Position numbers and translations under genes: made by a program
Assembly: GCA_018268715.1 (NCBI GenBank)
Contig: JAFDVZ010000007.1
Span: 186,001-250,000 of the forward strand
Length of the DNA stretch: 64,000 nucleotides
Reading direction: 5' to 3'
From: Acidobacteriota bacterium
GTDB taxonomy: Bacteria; Acidobacteriota; Terriglobia; Bryobacterales; Bryobacteraceae
Shown here: positions 25,508 to 35,321 of the stretch, in pieces
How the letters are laid out: each line of letters starts with the position of its first letter
How positions within the stretch are numbered: position 1 is the stretch's first letter
Notes under the pieces: model-generated
What the model was told of the DNA's origin: nothing
Seen by the model: the letters and a program-made list of their open reading frames with translations, nothing else
Database searches by the model: none

Positions 25508-26188
25508 CTACAGAATCCCGTAGGTTTCAAACACCTGCCGGGCCGTCATCCCCGATTCGAGCCCCTTGCGAGCCGTCTTCTCGCCGCGCGCCTTCTCAAA
25601 CGCGCCCGTGAACACGTCGCGCTCAGCCTCCCGAGGCACCACGCACACCCCGTCGATATCGCCGAAAACGATGTCGCCCGGCCGGATCCGTACGCCCTCC
25701 ATCTCGATGGGAACCCGGAAATCCGCCACATACCCGCGCGGCCCCTGGTCCTGCGCGTAGCACCCTCGCGAAAACACCGGAAAGCCCATCTCGAGAATCG
25801 GCCGCGTATCCCGAGAATACCCGTCCACCACCGCCCCCACCGACCCGCACACCCGCGCCCGCGTGCTCATCAACTCGCCCCACAGCGCGTAGCGGAACGA
25901 CGCCCCGGTGCAGATATAAATCTCCCCCGGCCGCAAATCGTCGAGCGCGTCCAGCATCCTTCCGAACGGCTTCTCCGGACCCGGTGCGCCCTCCACGATA
26001 TCGGCCTCCACCACCGTCATGGCCCGGCCCACCGTCACCATATCGCGAGCCAGCGGCTGAATCGCGGCGGGCAAAAACTGCCGCTGGAGCCCCAGCTTGT
26101 CCATGATGTCGCCCACCACGGCCGTAAACAATTCCCGCCGCGCGGCCTCAAAGACCTCGGCGTCATTCGTCCAGACAAATTCAGTCAT
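25508..26188 (-). CDS. RraA/HMG-aldolase superfamily protein
   Basis: A 226-residue RraA-like protein. The typical cap 'VVGDIMDKLG', the central glycine loop 'RARVCGSVGAVVDGYSRD' with the Arg/Asp pair of the metal and substrate site, and 'VRIRPGDIVFGDIDGVCVVP' are present. Family members with these residues act as aldolases or decarboxylases on oxaloacetate or hydroxy-methylglutarate-like acids; others inhibit RNase E. Being divergent (28 bases) from a sugar-acid dehydratase-like gene favours a metabolic role. Confidence 0.87.
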   Translation of the reverse strand: MTEFVWTNDAEVFEAARRELFTAVVGDIMDKLGLQRQFLPAAIQPLARDMVTVGRAMTVVEADIVEGAPGPEKPFGRMLDALDDLRPGEIYICTGASFRYALWGELMSTRARVCGSVGAVVDGYSRDTRPILEMGFPVFSRGCYAQDQGPRGYVADFRVPIEMEGVRIRPGDIVFGDIDGVCVVPREAERDVFTGAFEKARGEKTARKGLESGMTARQVFETYGIL

Positions 26189-26216
26189 GAACCTGCCATT
26201 CTAATGGAGGCGCCAC

Positions 26217-27377
26217 ATGAAAATCACGAAGGTAGATGCCTGGCTGGTCGAAGGAATCAAGTACAACTGGACGCTCGTCAAAGTCCACACCGACGACGGC
26301 CTGACCGGCGTCGGCGAAGCCACCAACTGGCCCGGCAGCCCTCTCATTCTCGCCGCCTGCCAGCACATCGCCGACCGCATCCGGGGCGAGCGCGACGACC
26401 GCATCGACTACCTCTGGACCAAGCTCTACCGCGACATGAACTGGCTCGGCCAGGCCGGCCCCCTGCTCAGCGCCATGAGCGCCATCGACATCGCCCTCTG
26501 GGACATCAAGGGCAAGCGCGCCGCCATGCCCGTCTACCAGTTGCTGGGCGGCCCCTACCGCACCGACATCCAGCTCTACGCCAACTACTGGTTCATCCGC
26601 GGCGACGGCTCGCCCGAAAGCTACGCCGACCAGGCCCGCGCCATGGCCGCCCAGGGCTTCACGGCCTGCAAATTCGACCCCTTCGCCCACGTCAACTACC
26701 TGTACGGCTCCGACCTCTCCACCAACCTCGCCCTCACCGAGCCGCAGAAGCAGCTCGCCCTCGACCGCCTCTCCGCCGTCCAGCAAGCCCTCGGCCCCGG
26801 CTTCCCCATCGCGGTGGAAACACACGCCATGCTGAACGGCCCGACCGCGGTCGAAATGGCCCACCGCATCGCCGCCCGAGGCATCAACTGCATGTGGTAC
26901 GAGGAGCCCGCCGGTCCCGAATTCGTCGACGCCATCGCCGCCATCAAGCGTCAGATCCCGCTGCCGGTCTGCGTCGGAGAGCGCCTGCACAGCCGTTTCA
27001 TGTGCCGCCCGATCCTCGAACGCCAGGCCGCCGACATCCTGATGCCCGACATCACCCGTTGCGGCGGCGTCAGCGAGCTTAAAAAGATCGCCACCCTGGC
27101 GGAAAGCTACAACATCCCCATCGCGCCGCACAACCCCAACGGCCCGATTTCGACGGTAGCCTCGGCGCACGTCGTCGCCTCCATCCCCAACTTCTTCCGT
27201 CAGGAATTCATGGTCACCGATGTCCCCTGGCGCGACACGGTCCTCGGCGCACCGCTGCCCGTCTCCGGCGGCTACTTCCACCTATCGGACAGCCCCGGCC
27301 TGGGCATCGATCTGATTGAGGAGGAGCTGGCCGCGCACCCCGGCGTCCTCACCCCGCGCGAAGGCTTCTACGTCTAG
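26217..27377 (+). CDS. Mandelate racemase/galactonate dehydratase family enzyme
   Basis: A 386-residue enolase-superfamily protein. The capping domain (1-~120) is followed by the barrel: Lys in 'CKFDPF', the first metal carboxylate in 'AVETHA', the second in 'YEEP', the third in 'VGERLH', and a catalytic His candidate in 'PHNPNGPIS'. The 'EEP...GE...PH' spacing resembles D-galactonate/gluconate-type dehydratases. GGAGGCGCCAC supports the ATG. It likely dehydrates an aldonic or uronic acid, with the RraA-like aldolase as a possible downstream step; substrate assignment is inference. Confidence 0.87.
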   Translation: MKITKVDAWLVEGIKYNWTLVKVHTDDGLTGVGEATNWPGSPLILAACQHIADRIRGERDDRIDYLWTKLYRDMNWLGQAGPLLSAMSAIDIALWDIKGKRAAMPVYQLLGGPYRTDIQLYANYWFIRGDGSPESYADQARAMAAQGFTACKFDPFAHVNYLYGSDLSTNLALTEPQKQLALDRLSAVQQALGPGFPIAVETHAMLNGPTAVEMAHRIAARGINCMWYEEPAGPEFVDAIAAIKRQIPLPVCVGERLHSRFMCRPILERQAADILMPDITRCGGVSELKKIATLAESYNIPIAPHNPNGPISTVASAHVVASIPNFFRQEFMVTDVPWRDTVLGAPLPVSGGYFHLSDSPGLGIDLIEEELAAHPGVLTPREGFYV

Positions 27378-27832
27378 GACCCCTCGTACACCGTAGCGTG
27401 ACGCCCGCCCACCAGCGAGCCCACCAACATCCCGATCACGGCCCCAACGCCCGCCATAGCCCCGGTAATCGCCGGCTTCAGCCCGTTGAAATCCCCGCCG
27501 CTCTCGTTGGCGATCCGATCCGCCGCCGCGGCGCCGATCCCCAAGCCGCCGCCCGCCCCGATCGCCGCCCCAATCCACATCGCCTTTCGACCCTTACTCG
27601 TCAACCGCACCCGCCGCACCTCGGCCCGGGCAATCGCCGTATCCTGCCCCTTCACCCGCACACTCACCGTCCCCTCGTCGAAGCGGACAAACTCCCCGCG
27701 AGCCGTCTCGCCGCTCTTCCGCGTCACTTCAACACCCTGCCCAGCCCGGATCCCCGCCAGGTTCCCCCACTCCCCCGCCCACACCGGCGTCAGGCACGCC
27801 AGGAATACGGCAACACCGCCGATCGATTTCAT
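27374..27832 (-). CDS. Exported glycine-zipper protein
   Basis: A 152-residue protein with a signal peptide ('GGVAVFLACLTPVWA'), a beta-rich middle (~30-80, 'VEVTRKSGETARGEFVRF') like a small SH3/Sm-fold, and a C-terminal glycine-zipper membrane region ('WIGAAIGAGGGLGIGAAAA', 'GAMAGVGAVIGMLVGSLVGG'). Such proteins are common in Acidobacteriota; the function is unknown. It follows the response-regulator gene by 30 bases on the same strand. Its stop overlaps that of the dehydratase in CTAG (27374-27377). Confidence 0.75.
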   Translation of the reverse strand: MKSIGGVAVFLACLTPVWAGEWGNLAGIRAGQGVEVTRKSGETARGEFVRFDEGTVSVRVKGQDTAIARAEVRRVRLTSKGRKAMWIGAAIGAGGGLGIGAAAADRIANESGGDFNGLKPAITGAMAGVGAVIGMLVGSLVGGRHATVYEGS

Positions 27833-27862
27833 CAGGGCATTGTACCCCGGCCGCGCTCCCGC

Positions 27863-29197
27863 TCAAGCCCCCCGGCTCAACCCCAGCGCCCGCATCCGCT
27901 TATGCAGATTGGTCCGCTCCATCCCCAACGCCCGCGCCGCGCTTGACACATTCCACCCACTCTCATCGAGCGCCCGCCGGATATGATCCCGCTCCGCCGA
28001 CTCCCGAGCCTCCCGCAGATTCGACTTAGCCCCGCTATCCCGAGGCTCCCGTATCTCAATCGGCGCCGACTCCGCCGACAGCAGATCCCCCGCCGTCAAA
28101 ATCGCCATCCGCTCCACGGTATTACGCAACTCCCGGGCATTACCCGGCCAGTGATACCCCTCCAGCACCTCGAAAACACCCTCATCCAACGTCTTGGCCC
28201 GAAAGTTATTCCGCGCGCAGAACTCGCTCAGAAAGTACTCCGCCATGGCCCGTATATCGCCCGGCCGCTCCCGCAGCCCCGGCACCCGAATCGGGACCAC
28301 GCAGAGCCGGTAATACAGGTCCTCGCGAAACTTATCCTGAGCCACCAACTCCGCCAGATTCTTATTGGTGGCCGACACCACCCGCACCGACACGCGAATC
28401 GTCTGCTCCCCGCCCACGCGATGGAACTCCCCCTCCTGCAACACCCTCAGCAGCTTCGCCTGCGAGCCCGCGTGCAGATCCCCGACCTCGTCCAGAAACA
28501 GCGTCCCCCCATCGGCTAGTTCGAACTTCCCCCGCCGGGCCGCCGCCGCCCCCGTAAACGCGCCCTTCTCATGCCCAAACAATTCGCTCTCGATCAACTC
28601 CGTGGGAATCGCCGCGCAGTTCACCTTCACAAAGGGCCCATTGGCGAACGGACTGCGCTCATGGATATGCGCCGCCAGCAGTTCCTTGCCGGTCCCCGAC
28701 TCCCCCATCAACAGCACCCGCGCATCGGACCGCGCCGCCATCGTCGCCTGCTCCACCACGCGCGTCCAGGCGCCGCTCGCCCCGATCATCCGCACGCCCG
28801 GCCCCACCATCTCGCGCAGCCGCTGATTCTCCTCCCGCAGCCCCGATTGCTCCAGGGCGTTCTTAATCGCCAGCAGCACGCGATCGCGCCCCAGCGGCTT
28901 TTCGAGAAAATCGAAGGCCCCCGCGCGAGTCGCCTCCACGGCGTCGGCGATGGTCCCATGCCCGGAAATCATCACCGCCGGAGCCTCCACGCCCGCCTGC
29001 CTCAAGTGCCGCAGCAGGTCGATGCCGCTGCCATCGGGCAACCGCACATCCAGCAGATAGGCGTCCACGCGGCTCGAATAGGCGCGCGCTTCGGCGCAAT
29101 TCAACGCCGTGGCCACCGTATACCCCTCGCGCTCCAGAATCAGCTTCAGCGAGCGGCCGATATTCTCTTCATCGTCTACAACCAGAACTCGTTTCAT
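27863..29197 (-). CDS. NtrX-like sigma-54-dependent response regulator
   Basis: A 444-residue regulator with the classic three parts: a receiver with phospho-acceptor Asp50 ('AYLLDVRLPDGSG'), an AAA+ sigma-54 interaction domain with Walker A 'GESGTGKELLA', the GAFTGA loop and 'GGTLFLDEVGDL', and a Fis-type helix-turn-helix at the end ('NVSSAARALGMERTNLHKRM'). It should activate RpoN promoters when phosphorylated. The ATG overlaps the kinase stop (ATGA), so the two are a cognate pair. Targets are unknown. Confidence 0.92.
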   Translation of the reverse strand: MKRVLVVDDEENIGRSLKLILEREGYTVATALNCAEARAYSSRVDAYLLDVRLPDGSGIDLLRHLRQAGVEAPAVMISGHGTIADAVEATRAGAFDFLEKPLGRDRVLLAIKNALEQSGLREENQRLREMVGPGVRMIGASGAWTRVVEQATMAARSDARVLLMGESGTGKELLAAHIHERSPFANGPFVKVNCAAIPTELIESELFGHEKGAFTGAAAARRGKFELADGGTLFLDEVGDLHAGSQAKLLRVLQEGEFHRVGGEQTIRVSVRVVSATNKNLAELVAQDKFREDLYYRLCVVPIRVPGLRERPGDIRAMAEYFLSEFCARNNFRAKTLDEGVFEVLEGYHWPGNARELRNTVERMAILTAGDLLSAESAPIEIREPRDSGAKSNLREARESAERDHIRRALDESGWNVSSAARALGMERTNLHKRMRALGLSRGA

Positions 29198-30624
29198 TTC
29201 GTAACCAACTGTGTTGTTTGGCGGGCCCCGGCGCCGGACGTCGTCCCATCCGCCGCCAGCGTCACGCGGAACCCCGCCCCGCCCAACTCGCCTTGAATCA
29301 GCGCAATCTCCCCACCGCAAGCCGCCACGCTCTTGCGCGCAATCGAAAGCCCCAACCCCATGCCGCCCTTCTTAAAGGAGATGGAGGGTTCAAACAGCGT
29401 GGAGCGAGCCATCTCGCTCAGCCCCGGCCCCGAATCGTGGACCTCCACCGTCACCCGCCCCCCCTGCGTCCCTGTTTTGAGCAGCAGCGTCCCACCCGCG
29501 CCCGCCGCCTCCGCGCCATTCTTCACCAGATTCGTAATCACGCCGCGAATCAGGTCCAAATCCGCCCGAGCCATCGGCGTCTCCGCCAGCTCCACGCGAA
29601 TCGTGACATCCGGATGCCCGGAGCCGAGAAACGCCGCCCGTTCTTCCACCACGGCGCCCACATCCACGGCGGCCAGCGTCACCGGCGGCTCCGCGGCGAA
29701 TTCGGAAAAGGCCCGGACGCGCTTCTCCAGGCTCCCCACCTCGTCCACCACGATCTGCGCCGCCTGCCGCAGGAAATCGGCGTCGGGCCCGGCGGCGCAG
29801 GCTCCAATCTCCTCCATGGTCAGCCGGATGGGAGTCAGCGAATTCTTGATCTCGTGGGCCGTCTTGCGGGCCAGCGCCTGCCAGCTCTCCAGCCGCGTCA
29901 CATGGATCAGCTTCTCCCGAGAATCCCGCAGTTGATCGGCCATGCTGTTGAACGCCTCGATGGCCCCGCCGATCTCATCCTCCCGAGCCGCCCGGTCCAC
30001 CCGGGCCGCCATATCACCGCGCCCCACCGCCCGCAGGGCGTCGGTCAACGCGCGCACCGGCGCGGTCAGCCGCCCCGCGAAGTAGATCAGCCCCACCAGG
30101 CCCGCGATCCACACCGCCGAAGCCACCGCGACAAACGTGTACACGAACCCCCGCCGCAGGTCGCGCCCCTTGGCCGACGCAATCACATCCCGAGCCTCGG
30201 CGAACTCGCGCGTAAACTCCTCGCGGCCAATCGCCAGATCGCCCGTATACACCCGTACGCCCTTGGGCCCCCGTTCGAAATACTCGAGCAGCTTCCCGTC
30301 CCGGCCCGCCGTCTCGAAGCGTTCCTTGGCCTCGGAGTCCCAGAAATCCTGGACCTCCTGCGGCCAGCTTTCGGCGTCGGCTTCGGCATACAGCCGCGGC
30401 GCGACCCGGCCGGCCTTGGCCTCATCCCGCAGCGCCTCCCGAGCCCGCTGGTAATACTCGCGCCCAACCCGTTCGAAGGATTTTGAAAGGCTGTCCAGCT
30501 CCCGCATCGGCCGCAGGTTCAGGCTCAGGTCGAGCAGGGCGATGCTGGTCCACACCGTCAGCGCCAGCGGAAACACGGTGGCCGCCACGTATACGGCGAT
30601 CAGCCTCCCGCGCAGGCTCTTCAT
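29194..30624 (-). CDS. NtrY-like membrane histidine kinase
   Basis: A 476-residue sensor kinase. TM1 is at ~8-32, an extracytoplasmic domain at ~35-158, TM2 at ~161-184, then HAMP (~185-235), the H-box 'ARKTAHEIKNSLTPI' (His257), and the HATPase domain with 'NLVKNGAEAA', 'DSGPGLS' and 'GGMGLGLS'. The 'HEIKNSLTPI' form is characteristic of NtrY. The ATG at 30624 overlaps the preceding gene's stop and gives a normal TM1. The periplasmic domain is not recognised. Confidence 0.9.
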   Translation of the reverse strand: MKSLRGRLIAVYVAATVFPLALTVWTSIALLDLSLNLRPMRELDSLSKSFERVGREYYQRAREALRDEAKAGRVAPRLYAEADAESWPQEVQDFWDSEAKERFETAGRDGKLLEYFERGPKGVRVYTGDLAIGREEFTREFAEARDVIASAKGRDLRRGFVYTFVAVASAVWIAGLVGLIYFAGRLTAPVRALTDALRAVGRGDMAARVDRAAREDEIGGAIEAFNSMADQLRDSREKLIHVTRLESWQALARKTAHEIKNSLTPIRLTMEEIGACAAGPDADFLRQAAQIVVDEVGSLEKRVRAFSEFAAEPPVTLAAVDVGAVVEERAAFLGSGHPDVTIRVELAETPMARADLDLIRGVITNLVKNGAEAAGAGGTLLLKTGTQGGRVTVEVHDSGPGLSEMARSTLFEPSISFKKGGMGLGLSIARKSVAACGGEIALIQGELGGAGFRVTLAADGTTSGAGARQTTQLVTK

Positions 30625-31250
30625 GACCCGTGCGCGCCCGCCCGCCGGACCTCGCTCAACCGCACCGGCCCGGCTTCGAGCGTCCAGTGCTGCTGGCCCG
30701 ACCGCGGAGGATGGCTGAACAGGTCGATCAGCCGGTTCAGGCTCACGCCCGTATCGCCGAACAGCGGGTTCGCGTCCTTGGGTTCGGCCGATCGCACCTC
30801 CAGCCGCACCCACAGCGCCTGGCTCGGATCCAGCCCGCCCGTCGAAACCGCCATGTTGTCGATGCACCAGCGCTCGGCCGCCGCGGCCGTCAGGTGCGAG
30901 GCCGTGCGGCGTTCGTGCGAACGGCGCGCGATCGCCCCGCGCAGCGTGCCGGAACCGGATAGCCGCGTCACGGAGTACTTTTCCTCCCACAGGTCGTAGC
31001 TGATGGCGATGCGCTCCACGGCGCGGTCAAACAGGTTGGTGCGAGACCCGGCCGAAAGCGATAGCTGAAAATCGAAGGGCACGGCCGCCCCGTTCTTCAG
31101 GCGGTCGAGCGAGGATCCGGTCAGAAAGTGGAGGCGCGGCGCCGTGATATGCAATTCATCGTCGCCCGAATGCACCCCTAGCTCCTCGGACGCCATGGCG
31201 AACGCCAGGGCCGTCAAAAGGCTCGGGATGATCCACCGGCCAGCGCGCAT
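30621..31250 (-). CDS. Exported DUF4390-like protein
   Basis: A 209-residue protein with a signal peptide ('IIPSLLTALAFAMA'). The beta-rich body with 'VPFDFQLSLSAGSRTNLF' and 'LWEEKYSVTRLSGSG' resembles DUF4390, a family found upstream of NtrY-like kinases; the match is by eye. Coupled to the kinase by an ATGA overlap and lying after the Omp85 gene, it may be a periplasmic input for the kinase (inference). Confidence 0.65.
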   Translation of the reverse strand: MRAGRWIIPSLLTALAFAMASEELGVHSGDDELHITAPRLHFLTGSSLDRLKNGAAVPFDFQLSLSAGSRTNLFDRAVERIAISYDLWEEKYSVTRLSGSGTLRGAIARRSHERRTASHLTAAAAERWCIDNMAVSTGGLDPSQALWVRLEVRSAEPKDANPLFGDTGVSLNRLIDLFSHPPRSGQQHWTLEAGPVRLSEVRRAGAHGS

Positions 31251-31300
31251 TCGTCACCCGCCACGCGCGGCCAGGGCCAGGGGAGGACTATCGGTCGGCG

Positions 31301-32545
31301 TCAAAAATTAAACCCCGCGATCAATACCGGGTCGGCGTGTCCGGCCTTCAGCGGAAAGGCCACCGCGATCAGAACTCCCTCCTTGCCTTTCGTGCGCAGG
31401 CCGCAGCCCGCGCTCTGCTTCCGTCCGGTGCTGGCGACGCCGTTCCAAACCACACCTGTATCGTAGAACACCGTCAGGAACCGGTAGCGGTAATCCACTG
31501 ACCCGTGTATGGCCCGGTCGCCCCCATAGGGGTCCAGGTCGAACTTGTTCCACCCCCGCAGCGTGGAGGCGTTGCCCAGCACCAGCCGTTCATACAACGG
31601 CGCCCGGCCGTTCACCCCGCCCACCGTGAAGTCCAGCGTCACGTCGTTGTGGTCGCGCGTCCATTCATAGCGCAGGCGCGCCGTGTGGCGCGTGTAGGGG
31701 TAGTCGCCGCCAATCGCCCGCGTCCCGGTCCGGAACGTGTAGTTGGCCGCCACGTCCTGCCGCCCGAACGTCCCATCCTCCCACTGGCGCTCAAACCGCA
31801 GCCCGGAGGTGACCGCGTTGGCCGCCTCCGCCCGCCCGCCCGCCGCGTCCGGCGTCAGGTTGTCAAACTCCAGGCCCGCGCTCAAGGTCAACCCCGGCGC
31901 GAGCGTCACCGTCGCCGAAGGCGCCACCGTCTGCCGCGCCCGGTACATGGCCGGCGCTCCCGGCGCCTTCTCGAGCGCCGCCCGGGTCGCCGAATCCCAG
32001 GCGCTGTTATACCGGTCGTACTCGAGTTTCAGGTGCACCCGCCGCGTCTTCACGCTGAGCTGCTCCACCCTGGCCCGCAGCCCGGCGTAACGTTCGGCCA
32101 GTTCGTCGCTGTCGCCCACCAGGCCCAGCGTCAGGGCCGTCTCGCCCATGGTGGTGGTGGCGTTCGCCGCGCCCGAAAAGCCCTGCCGCGAATGATAGGC
32201 GATCTTGGGTACGTCCACGTCGAAGTCCCGGCGCCGTCCGCCCTGCACTTCGAATTCGACGCTAACGTGGTCCGGTTGCCGGCCGCGATGGATCCGCACC
32301 GCCACGTCGCGCACCCGCAGTTCCGTGCGCATGCGCGCCGCCAGACGGTCCAGCAGGCCGCTGTCGAGCTTCGCCCCGACCACCGATTCCATGTCGCGAC
32401 GGAGTTCGCGGTTCATCTTCGACATAAATCGCGCGGAGACGTTCACGCTTTCCACCGTGTAACGGGAATTGACGTTTACGTCCTCCTGCTGGTTCCAGCC
32501 GAAGAGCGCGAAGGCCAGAAGGAGCGTTAGTGCTGCGGCTCGCAT
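31301..32545 (-). CDS. Omp85/BamA-superfamily outer-membrane protein with short periplasmic region
   Basis: A 414-residue protein: signal peptide, one POTRA-like region (~35-110, 'LDRLAARMRTELRVRDVAV'), then a beta-barrel with the D15 surface-antigen motifs 'LGNASTLRGWNKFDLDPYGG' and 'FYDTGVVWNG', ending in 'IAGFNF' with a C-terminal Phe. It is much smaller than BamA (five POTRAs), so it is more like a small Omp85/TpsB-type protein. The ATG at 32545 is preferred over GTG at 32557. It is first in the Omp85-DUF4390-kinase-regulator transcript. Confidence 0.8.
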   Translation of the reverse strand: MRAAALTLLLAFALFGWNQQEDVNVNSRYTVESVNVSARFMSKMNRELRRDMESVVGAKLDSGLLDRLAARMRTELRVRDVAVRIHRGRQPDHVSVEFEVQGGRRRDFDVDVPKIAYHSRQGFSGAANATTTMGETALTLGLVGDSDELAERYAGLRARVEQLSVKTRRVHLKLEYDRYNSAWDSATRAALEKAPGAPAMYRARQTVAPSATVTLAPGLTLSAGLEFDNLTPDAAGGRAEAANAVTSGLRFERQWEDGTFGRQDVAANYTFRTGTRAIGGDYPYTRHTARLRYEWTRDHNDVTLDFTVGGVNGRAPLYERLVLGNASTLRGWNKFDLDPYGGDRAIHGSVDYRYRFLTVFYDTGVVWNGVASTGRKQSAGCGLRTKGKEGVLIAVAFPLKAGHADPVLIAGFNF

Positions 32546-32673
32546 GCCACGTTGCACGCACGTTCATGACCAATCAGACGATATGTGTTTTCAACAGGTT
32601 GCAATTCTACGCCGTGTGACGGGGAATCACACTGGAGTTGCTGCCGGCGCCGCCGGGCCGGCCGGGAGTGCAT

Positions 32674-33366
32674 TCAACCGCCCGCCGCTCCGCGCGCCTT
32701 CGAACTGCGCTGGTCGATAAGCGCCTGCAACGCGTCCACCGAAACAATCGTCAGTTGCCGGCGCCCCAGTCGGACGAGCCCCTGGCGCGCCAGCGCGTTC
32801 AGCGTCGTGGAGGTGGTCTCGCGGGTGGCGCCCACGATGCCCGCCACTTCCCCTTGAGTCAAGGGAATGGAGTATTCCTGTCCGGCGCCGGCTGAATGAT
32901 TGAACAGCAGGGCCAGGTTCACCAGGTAGTGCAGAATCCGCGATTCGACGTCTTGCAGACACAGCAGCGAAACCCGCAGTTGCAGTTCACGCTGTCGCTT
33001 GGCGAACGTCTCGGCCAGGTGCCGCCATAGCTCCGGCTTGGCGGCGCAGAAACCTAGAAATAACTCCCTGGGTATCTCGTAGACTACGCCTTCCTGGATG
33101 ACTTCCGCCGAGAATTGCCGCGCTCCCCCGACAAACAACGCTTCTTCGCCGGCCAGTTGGCCGGAGCCGACGATGCCGATCACAACACCCTTGCCGTCTC
33201 CGTCCTGCTTGTGGAGCTTGACGTAACCCGACTCCACGAATAACACGGAGTCCGACAAACTGTCGGCCGTGAAGAGTACGCTCGTCCGACGGGCCGGCGC
33301 GTACTTGCGAATTCCATCTAGATGGAGTAAGTCCTCGCGGACCAATTTAGAGAGCGCTGCGCTCAT
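32674..33366 (-). CDS. Crp/Fnr family transcriptional regulator
   Basis: A 230-residue regulator with an N-terminal cyclic-nucleotide-binding fold ('SVLFVESGYVKLHKQDGDG', 'GSGQLAGEEALF') and a C-terminal winged helix containing 'TQGEVAGIVGATRETTSTTL', the Crp recognition helix with the typical R-E-T. The N-terminal Cys cluster of Fnr is absent, and the RxS cAMP signature is not obvious, so the ligand is unknown. A palindrome at 33375-33392 just upstream may be its own operator. Confidence 0.9.
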   Translation of the reverse strand: MSAALSKLVREDLLHLDGIRKYAPARRTSVLFTADSLSDSVLFVESGYVKLHKQDGDGKGVVIGIVGSGQLAGEEALFVGGARQFSAEVIQEGVVYEIPRELFLGFCAAKPELWRHLAETFAKRQRELQLRVSLLCLQDVESRILHYLVNLALLFNHSAGAGQEYSIPLTQGEVAGIVGATRETTSTTLNALARQGLVRLGRRQLTIVSVDALQALIDQRSSKARGAAGG

Positions 33367-33374
33367 TGCCGTTT

Positions 33375-33392
33375 AGTCAACATTATCTGACT
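33375..33392. promoter_or_regulatory. Palindrome AGTCA-N8-TGACT upstream of the Crp/Fnr gene
   Basis: An 18-bp inverted repeat with perfect 5-bp arms starts 9 bases before the regulator ATG, in an AT-rich patch. The size fits a dimeric Crp/Fnr-type operator though not the E. coli consensus. Autoregulation is inferred. Confidence 0.4.
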
Positions 33393-33426
33393 TTGCGGCA
33401 AAAGAAAAGGCTAAAGTGCTAAGTGT

Positions 33427-34260
33427 TTATTTTTGACGGAGACGGCGAGCCACTTCCGCGGCCCGTTCGAATTCTAGCTCGAGATCTCCGGAACTCAGTC
33501 GCGCTCGTAAGTCGGACAACCGGGTTTCGATCTCGGCCAACGCTTCCTCGACATGCGCCTGGTTAGTCCGCAGGATATCTCGCCATAATCCGAACGGACT
33601 CATCGCCAGCCGCGTCATGCCGGTGACTCCGGGCCCGGCCACGTCGCCGTGCCCGTCTACGTCCGCCAGCATGCCGGCAAGCGCTGTCGATATCAGCTGT
33701 GGCGCGTGGGACGTGAACGCCACCATGCGGTCGTGTTGGTCCGGCTCCAGATAGACGATCCGGGCGCCGATTCTCTCAAGCCAGCTGATGAATTCGGCGG
33801 CGGCGGGACGAGTTAGGTCGGCTTTGTCAGCCGGCGTAAGTACGTACGTCCGACCCTCGAACAGTCCGGCCTCGGCTTCGCGCACTCCGCTGCGCTCCTT
33901 GCCCGCCATGGGATGGCCGCCCAGGAAAAGGCCGCCCGTGACGCTCCGCGCCGCCGTCTCGACAATCAGCCGCTTGGTGCTGCCCGCGTCGGTCGCCAGG
34001 GCGTCCGGACGGATCCGCGCGCCTATCGTCTCGAGCGTCTGGATAATCGTCAGGATGGGTTGGGCTAGATAGAGAAAGTCGCAACTTTCGGCGGCCTCTC
34101 CGGCTTCCATCCCACCATCGATTACGCCCATCGACTTAGCCGTCTCAATCGTCGCCGGTGAACTGACGCCGTGGATCTCGCCCGTGAAGCCGGCCTTGCG
34201 CAGGGCGAGCGCGAACGAGCCTCCAATAAGTCCGACTCCGAAAATGGCGATTCGCTTCAT
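33427..34260 (-). CDS. tyrA: Prephenate/arogenate dehydrogenase
   Basis: A 277-residue TyrA that oxidatively decarboxylates prephenate toward tyrosine. The NAD site is 'IFGVGLIGGSFALALRKAG' at the N-terminus; 'DAGSTK' and 'GGHPMAGKERSG' are the substrate-site motifs. There is no fused chorismate mutase or ACT domain. The ATG at 34260 places the dinucleotide motif at the N-terminus as usual. It is the last gene of the aromatic supra-operon, 41 bases after aroF. Confidence 0.93.
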   Translation of the reverse strand: MKRIAIFGVGLIGGSFALALRKAGFTGEIHGVSSPATIETAKSMGVIDGGMEAGEAAESCDFLYLAQPILTIIQTLETIGARIRPDALATDAGSTKRLIVETAARSVTGGLFLGGHPMAGKERSGVREAEAGLFEGRTYVLTPADKADLTRPAAAEFISWLERIGARIVYLEPDQHDRMVAFTSHAPQLISTALAGMLADVDGHGDVAGPGVTGMTRLAMSPFGLWRDILRTNQAHVEEALAEIETRLSDLRARLSSGDLELEFERAAEVARRLRQK

Positions 34261-34301
34261 GGGATCAGCAGGGGTTGGAGAGCGGGCGGACCCGCTCTCT
34301 C

Positions 34302-35315
<1,014 letters not shown>

Positions 35316-35321
35316 GACTGG

